Positions 52,109-61,501 of a stretch of 64,000 nucleotides of DNA are shown here, piece after piece. A model generated the notes under the pieces. That model did not search any database. It saw only the letters and a program-made list of their open reading frames with translations, and had not been told where the DNA came from. Origin of the DNA: G963676655 sp963676655 (GTDB taxonomy: Bacteria > Verrucomicrobiota > Lentisphaeria > Victivallales > Victivallaceae). The stretch lies in the NCBI GenBank assembly GCA_963676655.2, contig CAXXKX010000003.1:2728001-2792000 (forward strand), given 5' to 3'. Each line of letters starts with the position of its first letter. Within the stretch, counting starts at the first letter, position 1. A program made the position numbers and the translations under genes.

Positions 52109-54895
52109 ATGCAGGAGATTCCGTTACTGAAAACAATCATTTTACTTTTTGTGCTGGTGTGTTGTCTGTTTTCTCTTCACGCCGGATATATTGAAGTGGA
52201 TAAAAATGGTAAGACGATTATTCATGTTAAAGCCTGGAACCTGCCTGATCCGACCAATTCCGATGCTGTTGTCCGGGCTAGATATCAAGTGGTCCGGGCT
52301 TTTGAACAGGACTTTCCGAAAATTTTTGCCAAAAAATACCGGGCAAAATACAAAGCCGACCTGAAAAAATACGGAAACTATAACTGGGATGATGTTTCAA
52401 TCCAGATGGATAAGTTTTCCGGACTGAAAGTGGAGGGCGTGGAAACCGATCTGCTGGCCATCGCCGGGGGAATCGCCCCTGACATCCTGTATATCAATTT
52501 TCGTAAATCTGACAATTATATCCAGAGTAACTTTGTGTCCCCGCTCGATTCATATTTTGAGTCAATGCCTAAAGCTGAATTTGAAAAATATCGCAAATCA
52601 AAAGTTTGGCCGGTAATCTATCGCAAGGGGCCGGATAAGAAAAAACATATCTGGGCTATTCCTTCCGATGGCGTTTTGGGACGGGTCGTGGTTTATCGTA
52701 AGGACTTGTTCGAGGAGAATAACATTCCGTTTCCGACCAAGGCCTGGACCTGGGATGACTTATTACGGATTTCAAAAAAACTTACAAACAGCAAAAAAGG
52801 CACTTATGGCCTCAGGTTGGGTTCAGGCAAGCATGAGTCATGGTTCTGGATCACATTTTTATGGAGCGCCGGCGGGAATGTAATGACCTATGATGAAAAA
52901 ACGAATCAGTGGACTTGTGTGTTCAACTCCGATGCCGGAGTCAAGGCCCTGGAATTTTATACCCGGCTGTGCACCGAACGCTGGGTTGACCAGAATGGTA
53001 ATGTTTCACGGGGATATGCGTACAAAGAGGCTACTGAAAGCGGGGCCAAGTGGGAGCGCGGTGAAATCGGTATGCAGTTTGCCTATATCGAGGAACAGCT
53101 ATTGTCAAAATTGAACCCTGAGGCAGTCGGGATTGTTCCGGTTCCTTACGGGCCGCCGGGACCGGACGGGAAACGCATTCGCAGTTCCGAAGTAAATTGC
53201 CGGATGCTCGGAATGTATTCTCAAATTGAAAGCCAGGTGATTCGTGACGCTGCCTGGGAGTATATGAGGTATCTTGATTCAGATAAAGCGCAGCGGATTA
53301 AAACAAAGGTCATGGTTGAAGCCGGTTACGGTAGTTTTGTCCATCCAAAGTACTTGAAAAAATACGGATATGCCGATTTGCTGCGGCTGACGCCCAAAGG
53401 CTGGGCCGAGACCTTTGATATTGCGGTTGATACCGGCAGTCCGGAGCCATACGGAAAAAACAGTAATGTGGCTTATGATCAGATGACATATCCGATGCAG
53501 GAAGCCGATCAGTTGTCACGCCGGGATGAATTGCCGAAAGACCCGAAAAAACGTTATCAGGTTTTGAAAGGGATTCTGGATAAGTATTGCACCAGGGCAA
53601 ATGAAATTATGATCGGTCGCATCACTCCCCGCGAGATGTTTTGGCGCCGGGTGCTGGCCTGGACGGTTCTTGCTGCGATATTCATCACCTTTATATTTGT
53701 TTTTCGCCGTATTTTCAAAGCTTTCAGCCCGCCTGACGATGATCTGGCGCTGGCCGGAAAAAAATGGAATTTTCGCAAATACCATTGGGCTTATGTTATT
53801 TTGCTCCCGGCATGTATAACCATTCTGATGTGGCGGTATATTCCGCTGGGCCGGGGATCGGTCATGGCGGTTCTGGATTATCAACTGATTGGCGATTCGG
53901 TTTTTGTCGGGGTGGATAACTTTGCCAATTTGCTGGTTGACAGCGAGTGGTGGCAGTCGGTTTACAATGCTGTCCGGTATAGTTTTCTGGTAATGGCATT
54001 GACTTTTCTGCCGCCGATCATTCTGGCGGTTTTACTGCAGGAAATACCTCAAGGAAAACTGTTTTTCAGAATTGTCTATTACCTGCCGGCAGTAATTACC
54101 GGTCTGGTGACGGCATTATTGTGGAAGCAGTTTTATGATCCGTCGAGATATGGGGTTCTCAACCGGGTGGTATTAAGTATTCCGGCTATTGGTTTTGTCG
54201 CTTTGGGTCTGATGCTGATGGTTATTTGCCTGTTGTTTGCTTACCGTCTGAGGATATATGAGATGTATATGTCCATGTGGTTGTTCGTCGTAGCCGGGGT
54301 GTTATTGTTTATTACTGTCGCTAGTCTGGCGATGCCGGTGGTCTTTCCGCATGTTGATACCGCGATTAGAGCTGATACCCCGTTTATGAGTCAGCTTTGG
54401 ATCTATTTTAAACGCCTGTTCCAATTCACGCCGGAAGCCTATCAATGGTTGAAATCTTCCGATACTGCTATGATTGCCTGCGTTATTCCGATGGTCTGGG
54501 CCGGGATGGGACCGGGATGTTTGATTTATCTGGCCGCGTTGAAAGGGATACCGGAAGACTATTATGAGGCGGCTGACCTGGACGGCGCGACGTTTATTGA
54601 CAAGATTCTTTTTGTGGTATTTCCTTCATTGAAGGCGCTGATTATTATTCAGTTCGTTGGCGTGTTCATCCAGTCCTGGTATAGTGCCACCGCGAATGTG
54701 TTGGCTATGACCGGCGGTGGCGGTAACACGGAAACCGCCGGGTTGCACATTTGGTTTACCGCGTTTACTTATCTGAAATTCGGTCCGGCTACCGCCATGG
54801 CCTGGATGCTTGGATTTCTGTTAATCGGCTTCACCGTCCACCAGTTGAGAATCCTGTCCAGGGTGGAATTCAAAGCCAACACGGGGACAAAGTGA
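52109..54895 (+). CDS. Solute-binding protein fused to MalF-like ABC permease
   Basis: 928 residues from the ATG at 52109 (AGGG six bases upstream, signal peptide KTIILLFVLVCCLFSLHAG); an in-frame TTG at 52079 is less likely. Residues 20-520 are an extracellular solute-binding protein of the sugar (CUT1) type (KSDNYIQSNFVSPLD, IPSDGVLGRVVVYRKDLFEE, SAGGNVMTYDEKTNQWT). A membrane helix (about 532-552) and cytoplasmic linker lead to a MalF-like permease with extra helices and the EAA loop EDYYEAADLDGATFIDKI. The binding protein is thus tethered to its own channel. The MalG-like partner starts 2 bases after; the ATPase is elsewhere. Confidence 0.9.
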   Translation: MQEIPLLKTIILLFVLVCCLFSLHAGYIEVDKNGKTIIHVKAWNLPDPTNSDAVVRARYQVVRAFEQDFPKIFAKKYRAKYKADLKKYGNYNWDDVSIQMDKFSGLKVEGVETDLLAIAGGIAPDILYINFRKSDNYIQSNFVSPLDSYFESMPKAEFEKYRKSKVWPVIYRKGPDKKKHIWAIPSDGVLGRVVVYRKDLFEENNIPFPTKAWTWDDLLRISKKLTNSKKGTYGLRLGSGKHESWFWITFLWSAGGNVMTYDEKTNQWTCVFNSDAGVKALEFYTRLCTERWVDQNGNVSRGYAYKEATESGAKWERGEIGMQFAYIEEQLLSKLNPEAVGIVPVPYGPPGPDGKRIRSSEVNCRMLGMYSQIESQVIRDAAWEYMRYLDSDKAQRIKTKVMVEAGYGSFVHPKYLKKYGYADLLRLTPKGWAETFDIAVDTGSPEPYGKNSNVAYDQMTYPMQEADQLSRRDELPKDPKKRYQVLKGILDKYCTRANEIMIGRITPREMFWRRVLAWTVLAAIFITFIFVFRRIFKAFSPPDDDLALAGKKWNFRKYHWAYVILLPACITILMWRYIPLGRGSVMAVLDYQLIGDSVFVGVDNFANLLVDSEWWQSVYNAVRYSFLVMALTFLPPIILAVLLQEIPQGKLFFRIVYYLPAVITGLVTALLWKQFYDPSRYGVLNRVVLSIPAIGFVALGLMLMVICLLFAYRLRIYEMYMSMWLFVVAGVLLFITVASLAMPVVFPHVDTAIRADTPFMSQLWIYFKRLFQFTPEAYQWLKSSDTAMIACVIPMVWAGMGPGCLIYLAALKGIPEDYYEAADLDGATFIDKILFVVFPSLKALIIIQFVGVFIQSWYSATANVLAMTGGGGNTETAGLHIWFTAFTYLKFGPATAMAWMLGFLLIGFTVHQLRILSRVEFKANTGTK

Positions 54896-54896
54896 A

Positions 54897-56822
54897 ATGG
54901 GTATAATTTCCACAATCGGCCGCAGATCAAGAACCGTCAGGACGTTGATTTTTTCCATGTATCTGGTATTGATTCTTGGAGCCATAACAATGGTTTATCC
55001 TTTCGGGTTGATGGTGGCGGGCGCGACGAAAAGTTCCACTGACCGGACTGAGATGGAACTGATCCCCGGCTTTCTCAAGGATGATACCAGTTTGTACCGC
55101 AAGTCGGTTGAAGGTTTTTTCAATGAAAAAACCGAGGGCATGATTACTTCGTACGACATCATGCAGGCGGACTTTAAAAAACTTGAATTGCCGGATAATG
55201 CGAAAATCAATTATCACTTTGAAAGCGCCTGGCGCGATTTTGTAAATAACTCCGAAATGCCGTTTTATGCTTACGGCTTGTTTTTCATCAACTGTCCGGT
55301 ATCACGGCAAACGGTCCCGTTGAAAATGCGCGAATTCAAAGCGATGTTGTATGATAAGTATGATGGTTCGATTGATGCTATGAACCGGGATCTCAACAGT
55401 GATTTTCCCGCCTGGCACGCTCTGAGTATTCGGCCTCAGGTATTTTTGACCAGAATCAGTATGCCCAACTACTCCAAGTTTATGCGGGTATATTACGATT
55501 TTAAGATTAAGCAACCGAAAAACTACCGTTATTATTTTTCGGTCGAGGGATTTTACAAGACGATTTTCCTGAAAGCCCTATATACCAGGGATATTGATAA
55601 ATATAACGCCGCACATGGAACCAAATATGATTCCTGGGCCCAGGTGAAACTGCCGCGCCGCTATCCCGGAGGCAGTGGATTCACAAAGCAACAGCGCAAG
55701 GATTGGCTTGATTTTACCCGCAATCTGCTGAATGTGATGTGGCTCCGGGCCGATCAGGATGCCGCCCCGGCGTTCCGAAAGTATCTACGCGCGAAATACA
55801 GCAATAATATTAAAGTGTTGAACGAACTGTATGGGACAAGATATGATTCTTTTGAGCAGATTCCATTGTTTGACGAGCCGCCGCTGGAAGGGCGTCAGGT
55901 GGTAGATTGGACCAGTTTTATTCAGGGATGGCGCGATCCGAAAAACAACGAACTGCACATTTTGCCGAAAGATAAACTGCGAATTCACAGTGTTGAATTC
56001 ATGTTCCGCGACCACCTGATGGAAAAATACGGTTCGTTGAACAGAGTCAATCGCGAACTCGGCACCAAATTTGAAAGCACGTTGGATATTTTTCCGCCGC
56101 AGCGGGATACTCATTTCTACTTTGTTCAGCGTCACAAGAATATGTTGAAGTGGGAATTTGTCAAACGTAATTTCGTTTCTGTTTCAGACTATATTCTTTT
56201 GCATGGCCGCGGAGTTATGAATACCTTTATTTATTGCGGTCTGGCGATCTTCTGTGCTCTGATCGTCAATCCGCTGGCAGCGTATGCTCTCAGCCGCTAC
56301 AAACCGCCGTCACAATATAAAATACTTCTGTTCCTGATGCTGACAATGGCGTTTCCGCCGATGGTGATGCAGATTCCGAACTTTTTGATGCTGCGCGAAC
56401 TGGGTTTACTCAATACGTTTGCCGCGTTGATTCTTCCCGGTTTGGCTAATGGCTATTCAATTTTTCTGCTCAAAGGATTCTTTGATTCACTGCCGCAGGA
56501 ATTATATGAAAGCGCCATGCTTGACGGCGCCGGGGAAATTCGTATTTTCTGGCAGATCACCATGAATTTATCCAAGCCGATTCTCGCGGTTATCGCCTTG
56601 ACCGCATTCAAGAATTCCTACGCCAACTTTATGATGGCGCTGTTGATATGTCAGGACGAAAAAATGTGGACCCTGATGCCCTGGCTTTATCAATTGCAAC
56701 AAAAAAGCGGAGAAGGCGTGATCTTTTCCTCTCTGCTGATTGCGGCGATTCCGACCTTCATTATTTTTGCCTTGTGCCAGAATATTATCATGCGTGGGAT
56801 TGTCGTTCCGGTCGAAAAGTAA
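54897..56822 (+). CDS. MalG-like ABC permease with large repeat-bearing periplasmic insert
   Basis: 641 residues against about 280 for ordinary MalG. TM1 at about 17-42. An insert of some 370 residues then precedes the remaining permease helices (from about 436), including the EAA loop PQELYESAMLDGAGEIRIF. The insert contains four related units ending in K-Y-x-x-x-I/N-x-x-x-N-x-x-x-G-T-x-Y-x-S-x: near 149-180 (MLYDKYDGSIDAMNRDLNS), 226-256 (DKYNAAHGTKYDSW), 293-325 (VLNELYGTRYDSFEQI) and 371-402 (EKYGSLNRVNRELGTKFES). The place is the first periplasmic loop, so it may contact the tethered binding protein or the glycan. Operon partner of the fusion gene. Confidence 0.9.
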   Translation: MGIISTIGRRSRTVRTLIFSMYLVLILGAITMVYPFGLMVAGATKSSTDRTEMELIPGFLKDDTSLYRKSVEGFFNEKTEGMITSYDIMQADFKKLELPDNAKINYHFESAWRDFVNNSEMPFYAYGLFFINCPVSRQTVPLKMREFKAMLYDKYDGSIDAMNRDLNSDFPAWHALSIRPQVFLTRISMPNYSKFMRVYYDFKIKQPKNYRYYFSVEGFYKTIFLKALYTRDIDKYNAAHGTKYDSWAQVKLPRRYPGGSGFTKQQRKDWLDFTRNLLNVMWLRADQDAAPAFRKYLRAKYSNNIKVLNELYGTRYDSFEQIPLFDEPPLEGRQVVDWTSFIQGWRDPKNNELHILPKDKLRIHSVEFMFRDHLMEKYGSLNRVNRELGTKFESTLDIFPPQRDTHFYFVQRHKNMLKWEFVKRNFVSVSDYILLHGRGVMNTFIYCGLAIFCALIVNPLAAYALSRYKPPSQYKILLFLMLTMAFPPMVMQIPNFLMLRELGLLNTFAALILPGLANGYSIFLLKGFFDSLPQELYESAMLDGAGEIRIFWQITMNLSKPILAVIALTAFKNSYANFMMALLICQDEKMWTLMPWLYQLQQKSGEGVIFSSLLIAAIPTFIIFALCQNIIMRGIVVPVEK

Positions 56823-56923
56823 TTCCGCTTTCCCGAATCAAAGTCACTTTGCCTGTTGAAATTACATTTCCTTGTGGTATATTTTTATTTTGTATAGTTT
56901 TAATATAAATGTGGGATTGACAA

Positions 56924-58603
56924 ATGTCTGAAAATATTGAAAAAGATGCGGCGCCATTGGATTTTATCCGTGAAATGATTGCCGAAGATGTTAAAAACGG
57001 AAAACATGGCGGTAAGGTTATTACCCGCTTTCCGCCTGAACCTAACGGTTATCTGCATATCGGCCATGCCAAAGCCTTGTGCCTTGATTTCGGAGTCGCC
57101 GCTGAGCATGGCGGACGTTGCCATCTGCGAATGGATGACACCAATCCGACCAAAGAAGATATGGAATATGTCGAATCAATCATTAAAGACATTCACTGGA
57201 TCGGTTGGGACTGGGGCGAACATCTTTATTTTGCTTCTGATTATTTCGGGCAGTTCTATGAATACGCGATTGAACTGATTGAAAAAGGCCTTGCCTTTGT
57301 CTGTGACCTGACTGCCGATGAATTCAAGGATACCCGCGGTTCCCTGACCTCTCCCGGTATTGAAAGCCCATACCGCAATCGTGCGGTTGAGGAAAATCTT
57401 GATCTTTTTAAACGGATGCGTGATGGCGAATTTGAAGACGGAGCCAAAACTTTGCGGGCTAAAATTGATATGAGTCATCCGAATATCCACATGCGGGACC
57501 CCGCCATTTACCGGATTCGTCGTTTCAATCATTTTCGCCAGGGTGACAAATGGTGTATTTATCCGATGTACGACTATGCCCACCCGTTGGAAGACGCAAT
57601 CGAAGGAGTTACTCATTCCTTGTGTTCGCTTGAATTTGAAATTCACCGTCCTCTGTACGATTGGGTAATCGAAAATGTTTCTGTTGAATCCCGTCCTGAG
57701 CAGACTGAGTTTGCCCGGCTTAACCTTACCTATACAGTTATGAGTAAACGTAAATTACTGGAATTGGTAAAAGGTAAATATGTTAACGGTTGGGACGACC
57801 CCCGGATGCCGACCATCTGTGGCTTGCGTCGTCGCGGTTATACTCCCGCTTCTATTCGCAATTTTTGTACCCGTATCGGGATGACCAAGGTCAACTCCTT
57901 GACTGATGTTGCTTTGCTCGAACATTGCCTGCGTGAGGATCTGAATAAAACCGCTAATCGGGTTATGGGAGTAATGGATCCATTGAAAGTGGTTATAGAA
58001 AATTATCCTGAAGATGAAACTGACTGGCTCGATGCGGTTAATAATCCGGAAGATCCTGACTCCGGTTCCCGCAAAGTGCCATTTACCCGTGAACTTTACA
58101 TTGATCGTTCTGACTTTATGGAAGATCCTCCAAAAAAATATTTCCGGCTGTCTCCCGGGCGTGAAGTCAGGCTCCGTTATGGTTATTTTATTACTTGTAA
58201 TGAGGCAATCAAAAATGACGCTGGTGAAGTTGTTGAACTGCGTTGTTCTTACGATCCGGAAACCCGCGGCGGCAGTGCTCCTGACGGACGTAAAGTGAAA
58301 GGTACGATTCACTGGGTCAGTGTAAATGAATCTGTCAAGGCTGAAGTTCGGCTTTATGATCGCCTGTTCACGGTGGAAAATCCTGGGGCCGACGGCGTGG
58401 ATTATCTTACTCAGCTGAATGAGGATTCACTTGAAGTCAAAGAGTGCTATGTAGAACCGTCTGTCGCGGGCTCTAAATTTGGAGCCTTATTCCAGTTTGA
58501 ACGTCAAGGATATTTCTGTGTTGACGATGATTCGACAGATGAACTGCTGGTTTTTAACCGTTCGGTAGCTCTTCGTGACTCATGGGCCAAAATAAATAAG
58601 TAA
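56924..58603 (+). CDS. glnS: Glutaminyl-tRNA synthetase
   Basis: 559 residues, normal GlnRS length. Class I signatures: PPEPNGYLHIGHAKALC (HIGH, near 38-54) and VMSKRKLLELV (KMSKS equivalent, near 271-281). GlnRS-type segments RMDDTNPTKEDMEYV and SLCSLEFEIHRPLYDW separate it from GluRS, and the C-terminal anticodon-binding beta-barrels are complete (VKGTIHWVS). It charges tRNA-Gln directly, so this organism need not use the amidotransferase route for Gln. Its 3' flank is interrupted by an insertion sequence 34 bases after the stop. Confidence 0.97.
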   Translation: MSENIEKDAAPLDFIREMIAEDVKNGKHGGKVITRFPPEPNGYLHIGHAKALCLDFGVAAEHGGRCHLRMDDTNPTKEDMEYVESIIKDIHWIGWDWGEHLYFASDYFGQFYEYAIELIEKGLAFVCDLTADEFKDTRGSLTSPGIESPYRNRAVEENLDLFKRMRDGEFEDGAKTLRAKIDMSHPNIHMRDPAIYRIRRFNHFRQGDKWCIYPMYDYAHPLEDAIEGVTHSLCSLEFEIHRPLYDWVIENVSVESRPEQTEFARLNLTYTVMSKRKLLELVKGKYVNGWDDPRMPTICGLRRRGYTPASIRNFCTRIGMTKVNSLTDVALLEHCLREDLNKTANRVMGVMDPLKVVIENYPEDETDWLDAVNNPEDPDSGSRKVPFTRELYIDRSDFMEDPPKKYFRLSPGREVRLRYGYFITCNEAIKNDAGEVVELRCSYDPETRGGSAPDGRKVKGTIHWVSVNESVKAEVRLYDRLFTVENPGADGVDYLTQLNEDSLEVKECYVEPSVAGSKFGALFQFERQGYFCVDDDSTDELLVFNRSVALRDSWAKINK

Positions 58604-58629
58604 ATATCTTCTTGTGTGTGATTTATTCT

Positions 58630-58637
58630 TGGTATTT
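58630..58637 (+). repeat. Target-site duplication, left
   Basis: TGGTATTT directly abuts the left inverted end of the insertion sequence and recurs at 60342-60349. Confidence 0.85.
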
Positions 58638-60341
58638 GAACGGTGTCCGGGATTGTTTTTATATATAACTTGACAGGCGTTTGTTAAATACATCCAGGAA
58701 GCTTATTAATGGACAGTTCCGCCTGATCCAACTTCGGATGCATCGTATAAATTGACAGGTTATTTGATGCATATGCGGCATTATAAATTCAACTGTCGCA
58801 ACTTTTCTTCCTTGTTTTTGGGCTTTTCTGCTCCTTGATGCCAGGTAATAAATTCGTTTTTTTTCAACTTTCTTAGTGATGCTGCCGCTGATGTTGCCGA
58901 TAACCGCTTCAAGCAGTACTATAAAGTTATATGTAAAAACAGTCATGTTCGCCTGCATTGTTTTTGCCGTTAACGATTCAGCCCAGGCTTTCTGTTCAAA
59001 TAATTTATTTTTTGTTACATCAAAGACTTTCTCCAGTTTCCATCTGATTTTGTAAAGGAATGCCACAACTCCCGGTCTCAAGGTCGGATCATTGGTGATG
59101 AACGAATATTTAATTTTCGTTTCCGGGTCGACATATTCAATCAACCAGACCGTGCCGGCGTTACTAAGTCCGATCATGTAATAAGCGCTTACGCCGTCAT
59201 TCACCGGATCGTTTCTATCAAATTGCTGGCGATGTTTAAAAACCGGTTTCATATTCGCCTTTAATCGGCTCACGAATGACCACGGATGCTTACCGGCGGC
59301 AGTCTGCATGAGTGAGATGCATTCTTTATCGGCGAGCGCACGGTCATAGACCAGAAGCGGCCTTATGTATTGATGCTTTGCCGCATATGAAGCAAGGTGT
59401 TTCTTCAAAACAGGCGATTCGTGCGGTTTGGAGCTTTGGTGATTGGTAACCATCGCCATCAAATCTATCAGGCCGTTCCGCAGGTTCTGGATATAGATGC
59501 AGGTCATTGCCGGATAACTCCCGTTGATTTTATTTTCATGCGTCGCATGTTTGATCGAATGCCCGTCGCCGGCTCCGACAAAACGATTATTCAGTTCGGG
59601 GAAACCTGCAAGATAATCTGTCCCGGTAGACTCAAGATAATCATTTATCAGTTTCAGTAAGGCTCCGCAAACATCTTCAACATATTTAAGGCGAAGCGTT
59701 GAACCCAGGGCTTCAAAATATGATGTTCGATGACAAGTCGGCATATCGGCAATCTCCCCATCCATGGCGTACTGGAGAAATTCACGGCCGGACCTGGTAT
59801 GATTAATTACCCGGGCAACATTGATGCGAAACAAATCATCATCTTCGCAGCCGGGGCAGCGGCGCTTGTGTCGAGTGTAATTTTCCCCCAGCAAAATCAA
59901 CTCATTCAGAATATCCGCTTCTGTCATTTTTTCAATTCCTGCAAACATATTATTAAACTCCATTGTTAAGATTAAAATGCCCTTCGCACTATAATAATAT
60001 AGCATTAAATAAATGCATAACAATCTGAATAACAATATTTTACCAATAAAAACCTGCAGTCGAGAACGACCTGAAACCAGCCATCAATGGCTGTTGTGCC
60101 AGAGTGACTTCAAAAGGCATTTTTATGCTTGAACGCGCTTTACAACGCCCCAAAACTTACGTATAAGGCCCCTGGAATGAGGTCAAACGCAACTCACCCT
60201 CAACGAAAAATCGTATTTTACTACCGGTTTTCACGGATTCAACCAGAAGGAAAATGGAGTTAAGATTCGATAGCGGCCCATTACGCGCCACTCTACAATG
60301 TGATAAATTCTCAATACGAACCTAAAAGCCGGACACCGTTC
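58638..60341 (-). mobile_element. Complete IS4-family insertion sequence, 1704 bp
   Basis: The ends are perfect 13-bp inverted repeats: GAACGGTGTCCGG at 58638-58650 and its complement at 60329-60341. An 8-bp direct repeat, TGGTATTT, flanks the element on both sides. It holds one intact minus-strand DDE transposase and about 380 bases of non-coding DNA on the right, including a 7-bp hairpin (60078-60093). Intact ends and identical flanks indicate recent insertion. Confidence 0.92.
58659..59948 (-). CDS. IS4-family DDE transposase
   Basis: 429 residues from the ATG at 59948, chosen for GGAG nine bases upstream; the frame is open to 60035. DDE residues: Asp in VGAGDGHSIKHA, Asp in LVYDRALADKE and Glu in the YREK-like segment YKIRWKLEKVFDVTKNKLFEQ. 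The N-terminal Cys pair RRCPGCEDDD may bind zinc. Length and ends fit an autonomous IS4 element. It lies within perfect inverted repeats between glnS and the RAYT gene. Confidence 0.92.
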   Translation of the reverse strand: MFAGIEKMTEADILNELILLGENYTRHKRRCPGCEDDDLFRINVARVINHTRSGREFLQYAMDGEIADMPTCHRTSYFEALGSTLRLKYVEDVCGALLKLINDYLESTGTDYLAGFPELNNRFVGAGDGHSIKHATHENKINGSYPAMTCIYIQNLRNGLIDLMAMVTNHQSSKPHESPVLKKHLASYAAKHQYIRPLLVYDRALADKECISLMQTAAGKHPWSFVSRLKANMKPVFKHRQQFDRNDPVNDGVSAYYMIGLSNAGTVWLIEYVDPETKIKYSFITNDPTLRPGVVAFLYKIRWKLEKVFDVTKNKLFEQKAWAESLTAKTMQANMTVFTYNFIVLLEAVIGNISGSITKKVEKKRIYYLASRSRKAQKQGRKVATVEFIMPHMHQITCQFIRCIRSWIRRNCPLISFLDVFNKRLSSYI

Positions 60342-60349
60342 TGGTATTT
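60342..60349 (+). repeat. Target-site duplication, right
   Basis: Second copy of TGGTATTT, directly after the right inverted end of the IS4-family element and 78 bases before the RAYT start. Confidence 0.85.
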
Positions 60350-60426
60350 TTTAATTATCATGTATTTTTTATTTGAAAATCTCAAATCTGGTACTATTTT
60401 AAGTTAAAACACAACAGGAGGCTATT

Positions 60427-61398
60427 ATGAAACGAATGAAAATTGCAGACCATGGCTGTTATTATCACCTGATGAACCGGGTGTCGGGATACAAAGGCGA
60501 CCTTCCTTTTTCCGAAGTAGACCGGGAATACGGCTTCACATTACTGCAAAATCTCACGGAATATTTCCTGATTGAGGTTATTTCAGCCGCGTGGATGGGC
60601 AACCATTTCCATCTGGTAGTTTACGCTCCCGACAAAAATGAACTGCCGTCTGAGGCTGAAATCGCCGCCCGCCATAACGCTTATTACAAGTCAATGGAAG
60701 GTGATTTCACCTACGCGATGAAGAAATTGCCATTTATTGAGCCAAAACACAAAAAACTCTGTCGCGAAGTCGGCGAAAAAATGATTGACATCAGCTACTT
60801 TATGCGAGCTTACCAACAACGTTTTTCCGTAGTTTTTAACCGGACTTATGACCACATCGGCCACCTTTGGGCTGATCGTTTCAAAAGCGTCATCCTAGAG
60901 GGAGCCGACGCCCTCGAAGCATGTCTGCAATACGTCGAACTCAACCCCGTCCGGGCTAAATTGACCGAAAATCCGGCAGATTACCGATTCACCACCTGGG
61001 GACGCTACTGCGGCAGCGGCAAACATGCATACCACGCCAACTTCATCAAACACTACAAAAAATTGATCGATTATACCGATACTTCGAACTGGAGCGACGC
61101 GGATTATTATACGGAATTCAAGTGTTCTCTGACCCGGATAATCGCCGCCGAACGCGGTGCGAACGCGGCCGAAATAGCCGAAGAGGAACAGTCCGCGCGC
61201 CGCAAAGAATCGATGCCGGTAAAATTTCTGAGACGCACCCGACACTTTACCGATGGAGCAATATTAGGCTCAAAACTTTTCATCCGTGAAACAGCCCGCA
61301 AATTCGATGATCCAGACCGGGTGGAAAATAAACAATTAAGCCGCGGACTCGACCCGAAAGGCTCAGCAATATATTGTTTCCGGAAGCTACTTTTGTAA
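60427..61398 (+). CDS. RAYT-type Y1 transposase (REP-associated tyrosine transposase)
   Basis: 323 residues. Opening GCYYHLMNRVSGYKGDLPF, the HUH-type motif MGNHFHLVVY (His pair near 59-61), DHIGHLWADRFKSVI, and YVELNPVRAKL with the catalytic Tyr near 171. A basic C-terminal region (RRKESMPVKFLRRTRHF) may bind DNA. It is a Y1 single-strand transposase of the family tied to REP palindromes; no obvious REP sequence flanks it here. AGGAGG precedes the ATG. The IS4-family element inserted upstream may have displaced its promoter. Confidence 0.9.
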   Translation: MKRMKIADHGCYYHLMNRVSGYKGDLPFSEVDREYGFTLLQNLTEYFLIEVISAAWMGNHFHLVVYAPDKNELPSEAEIAARHNAYYKSMEGDFTYAMKKLPFIEPKHKKLCREVGEKMIDISYFMRAYQQRFSVVFNRTYDHIGHLWADRFKSVILEGADALEACLQYVELNPVRAKLTENPADYRFTTWGRYCGSGKHAYHANFIKHYKKLIDYTDTSNWSDADYYTEFKCSLTRIIAAERGANAAEIAEEEQSARRKESMPVKFLRRTRHFTDGAILGSKLFIRETARKFDDPDRVENKQLSRGLDPKGSAIYCFRKLLL

Positions 61399-61457
61399 AA
61401 ATGGTAGGAATAGCTGGGGATGGTACTGAAAAGACAGTGCTTCATTATAAACAAAAA

Positions 61458-61477
61458 GGCGCGTCATGAAACGCGCC
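61458..61477 (-). terminator. Intrinsic terminator of pal
   Basis: A perfect 7-bp stem (GGCGCGT / ACGCGCC, 6-base loop) on the minus strand is followed by T5 GTTT, beginning 25 bases after the pal stop. It can also end the converging RAYT transcript less efficiently. Confidence 0.8.
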
Positions 61478-61501
61478 TTGAAGATTGTTTATTTGACAGA
61501 A

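Noticed and set aside
60110..60330. Possible RNA gene in the right part of the insertion sequence
   Set aside because: No cloverleaf or conserved RNA motif was found; it is treated as non-coding IS sequence.
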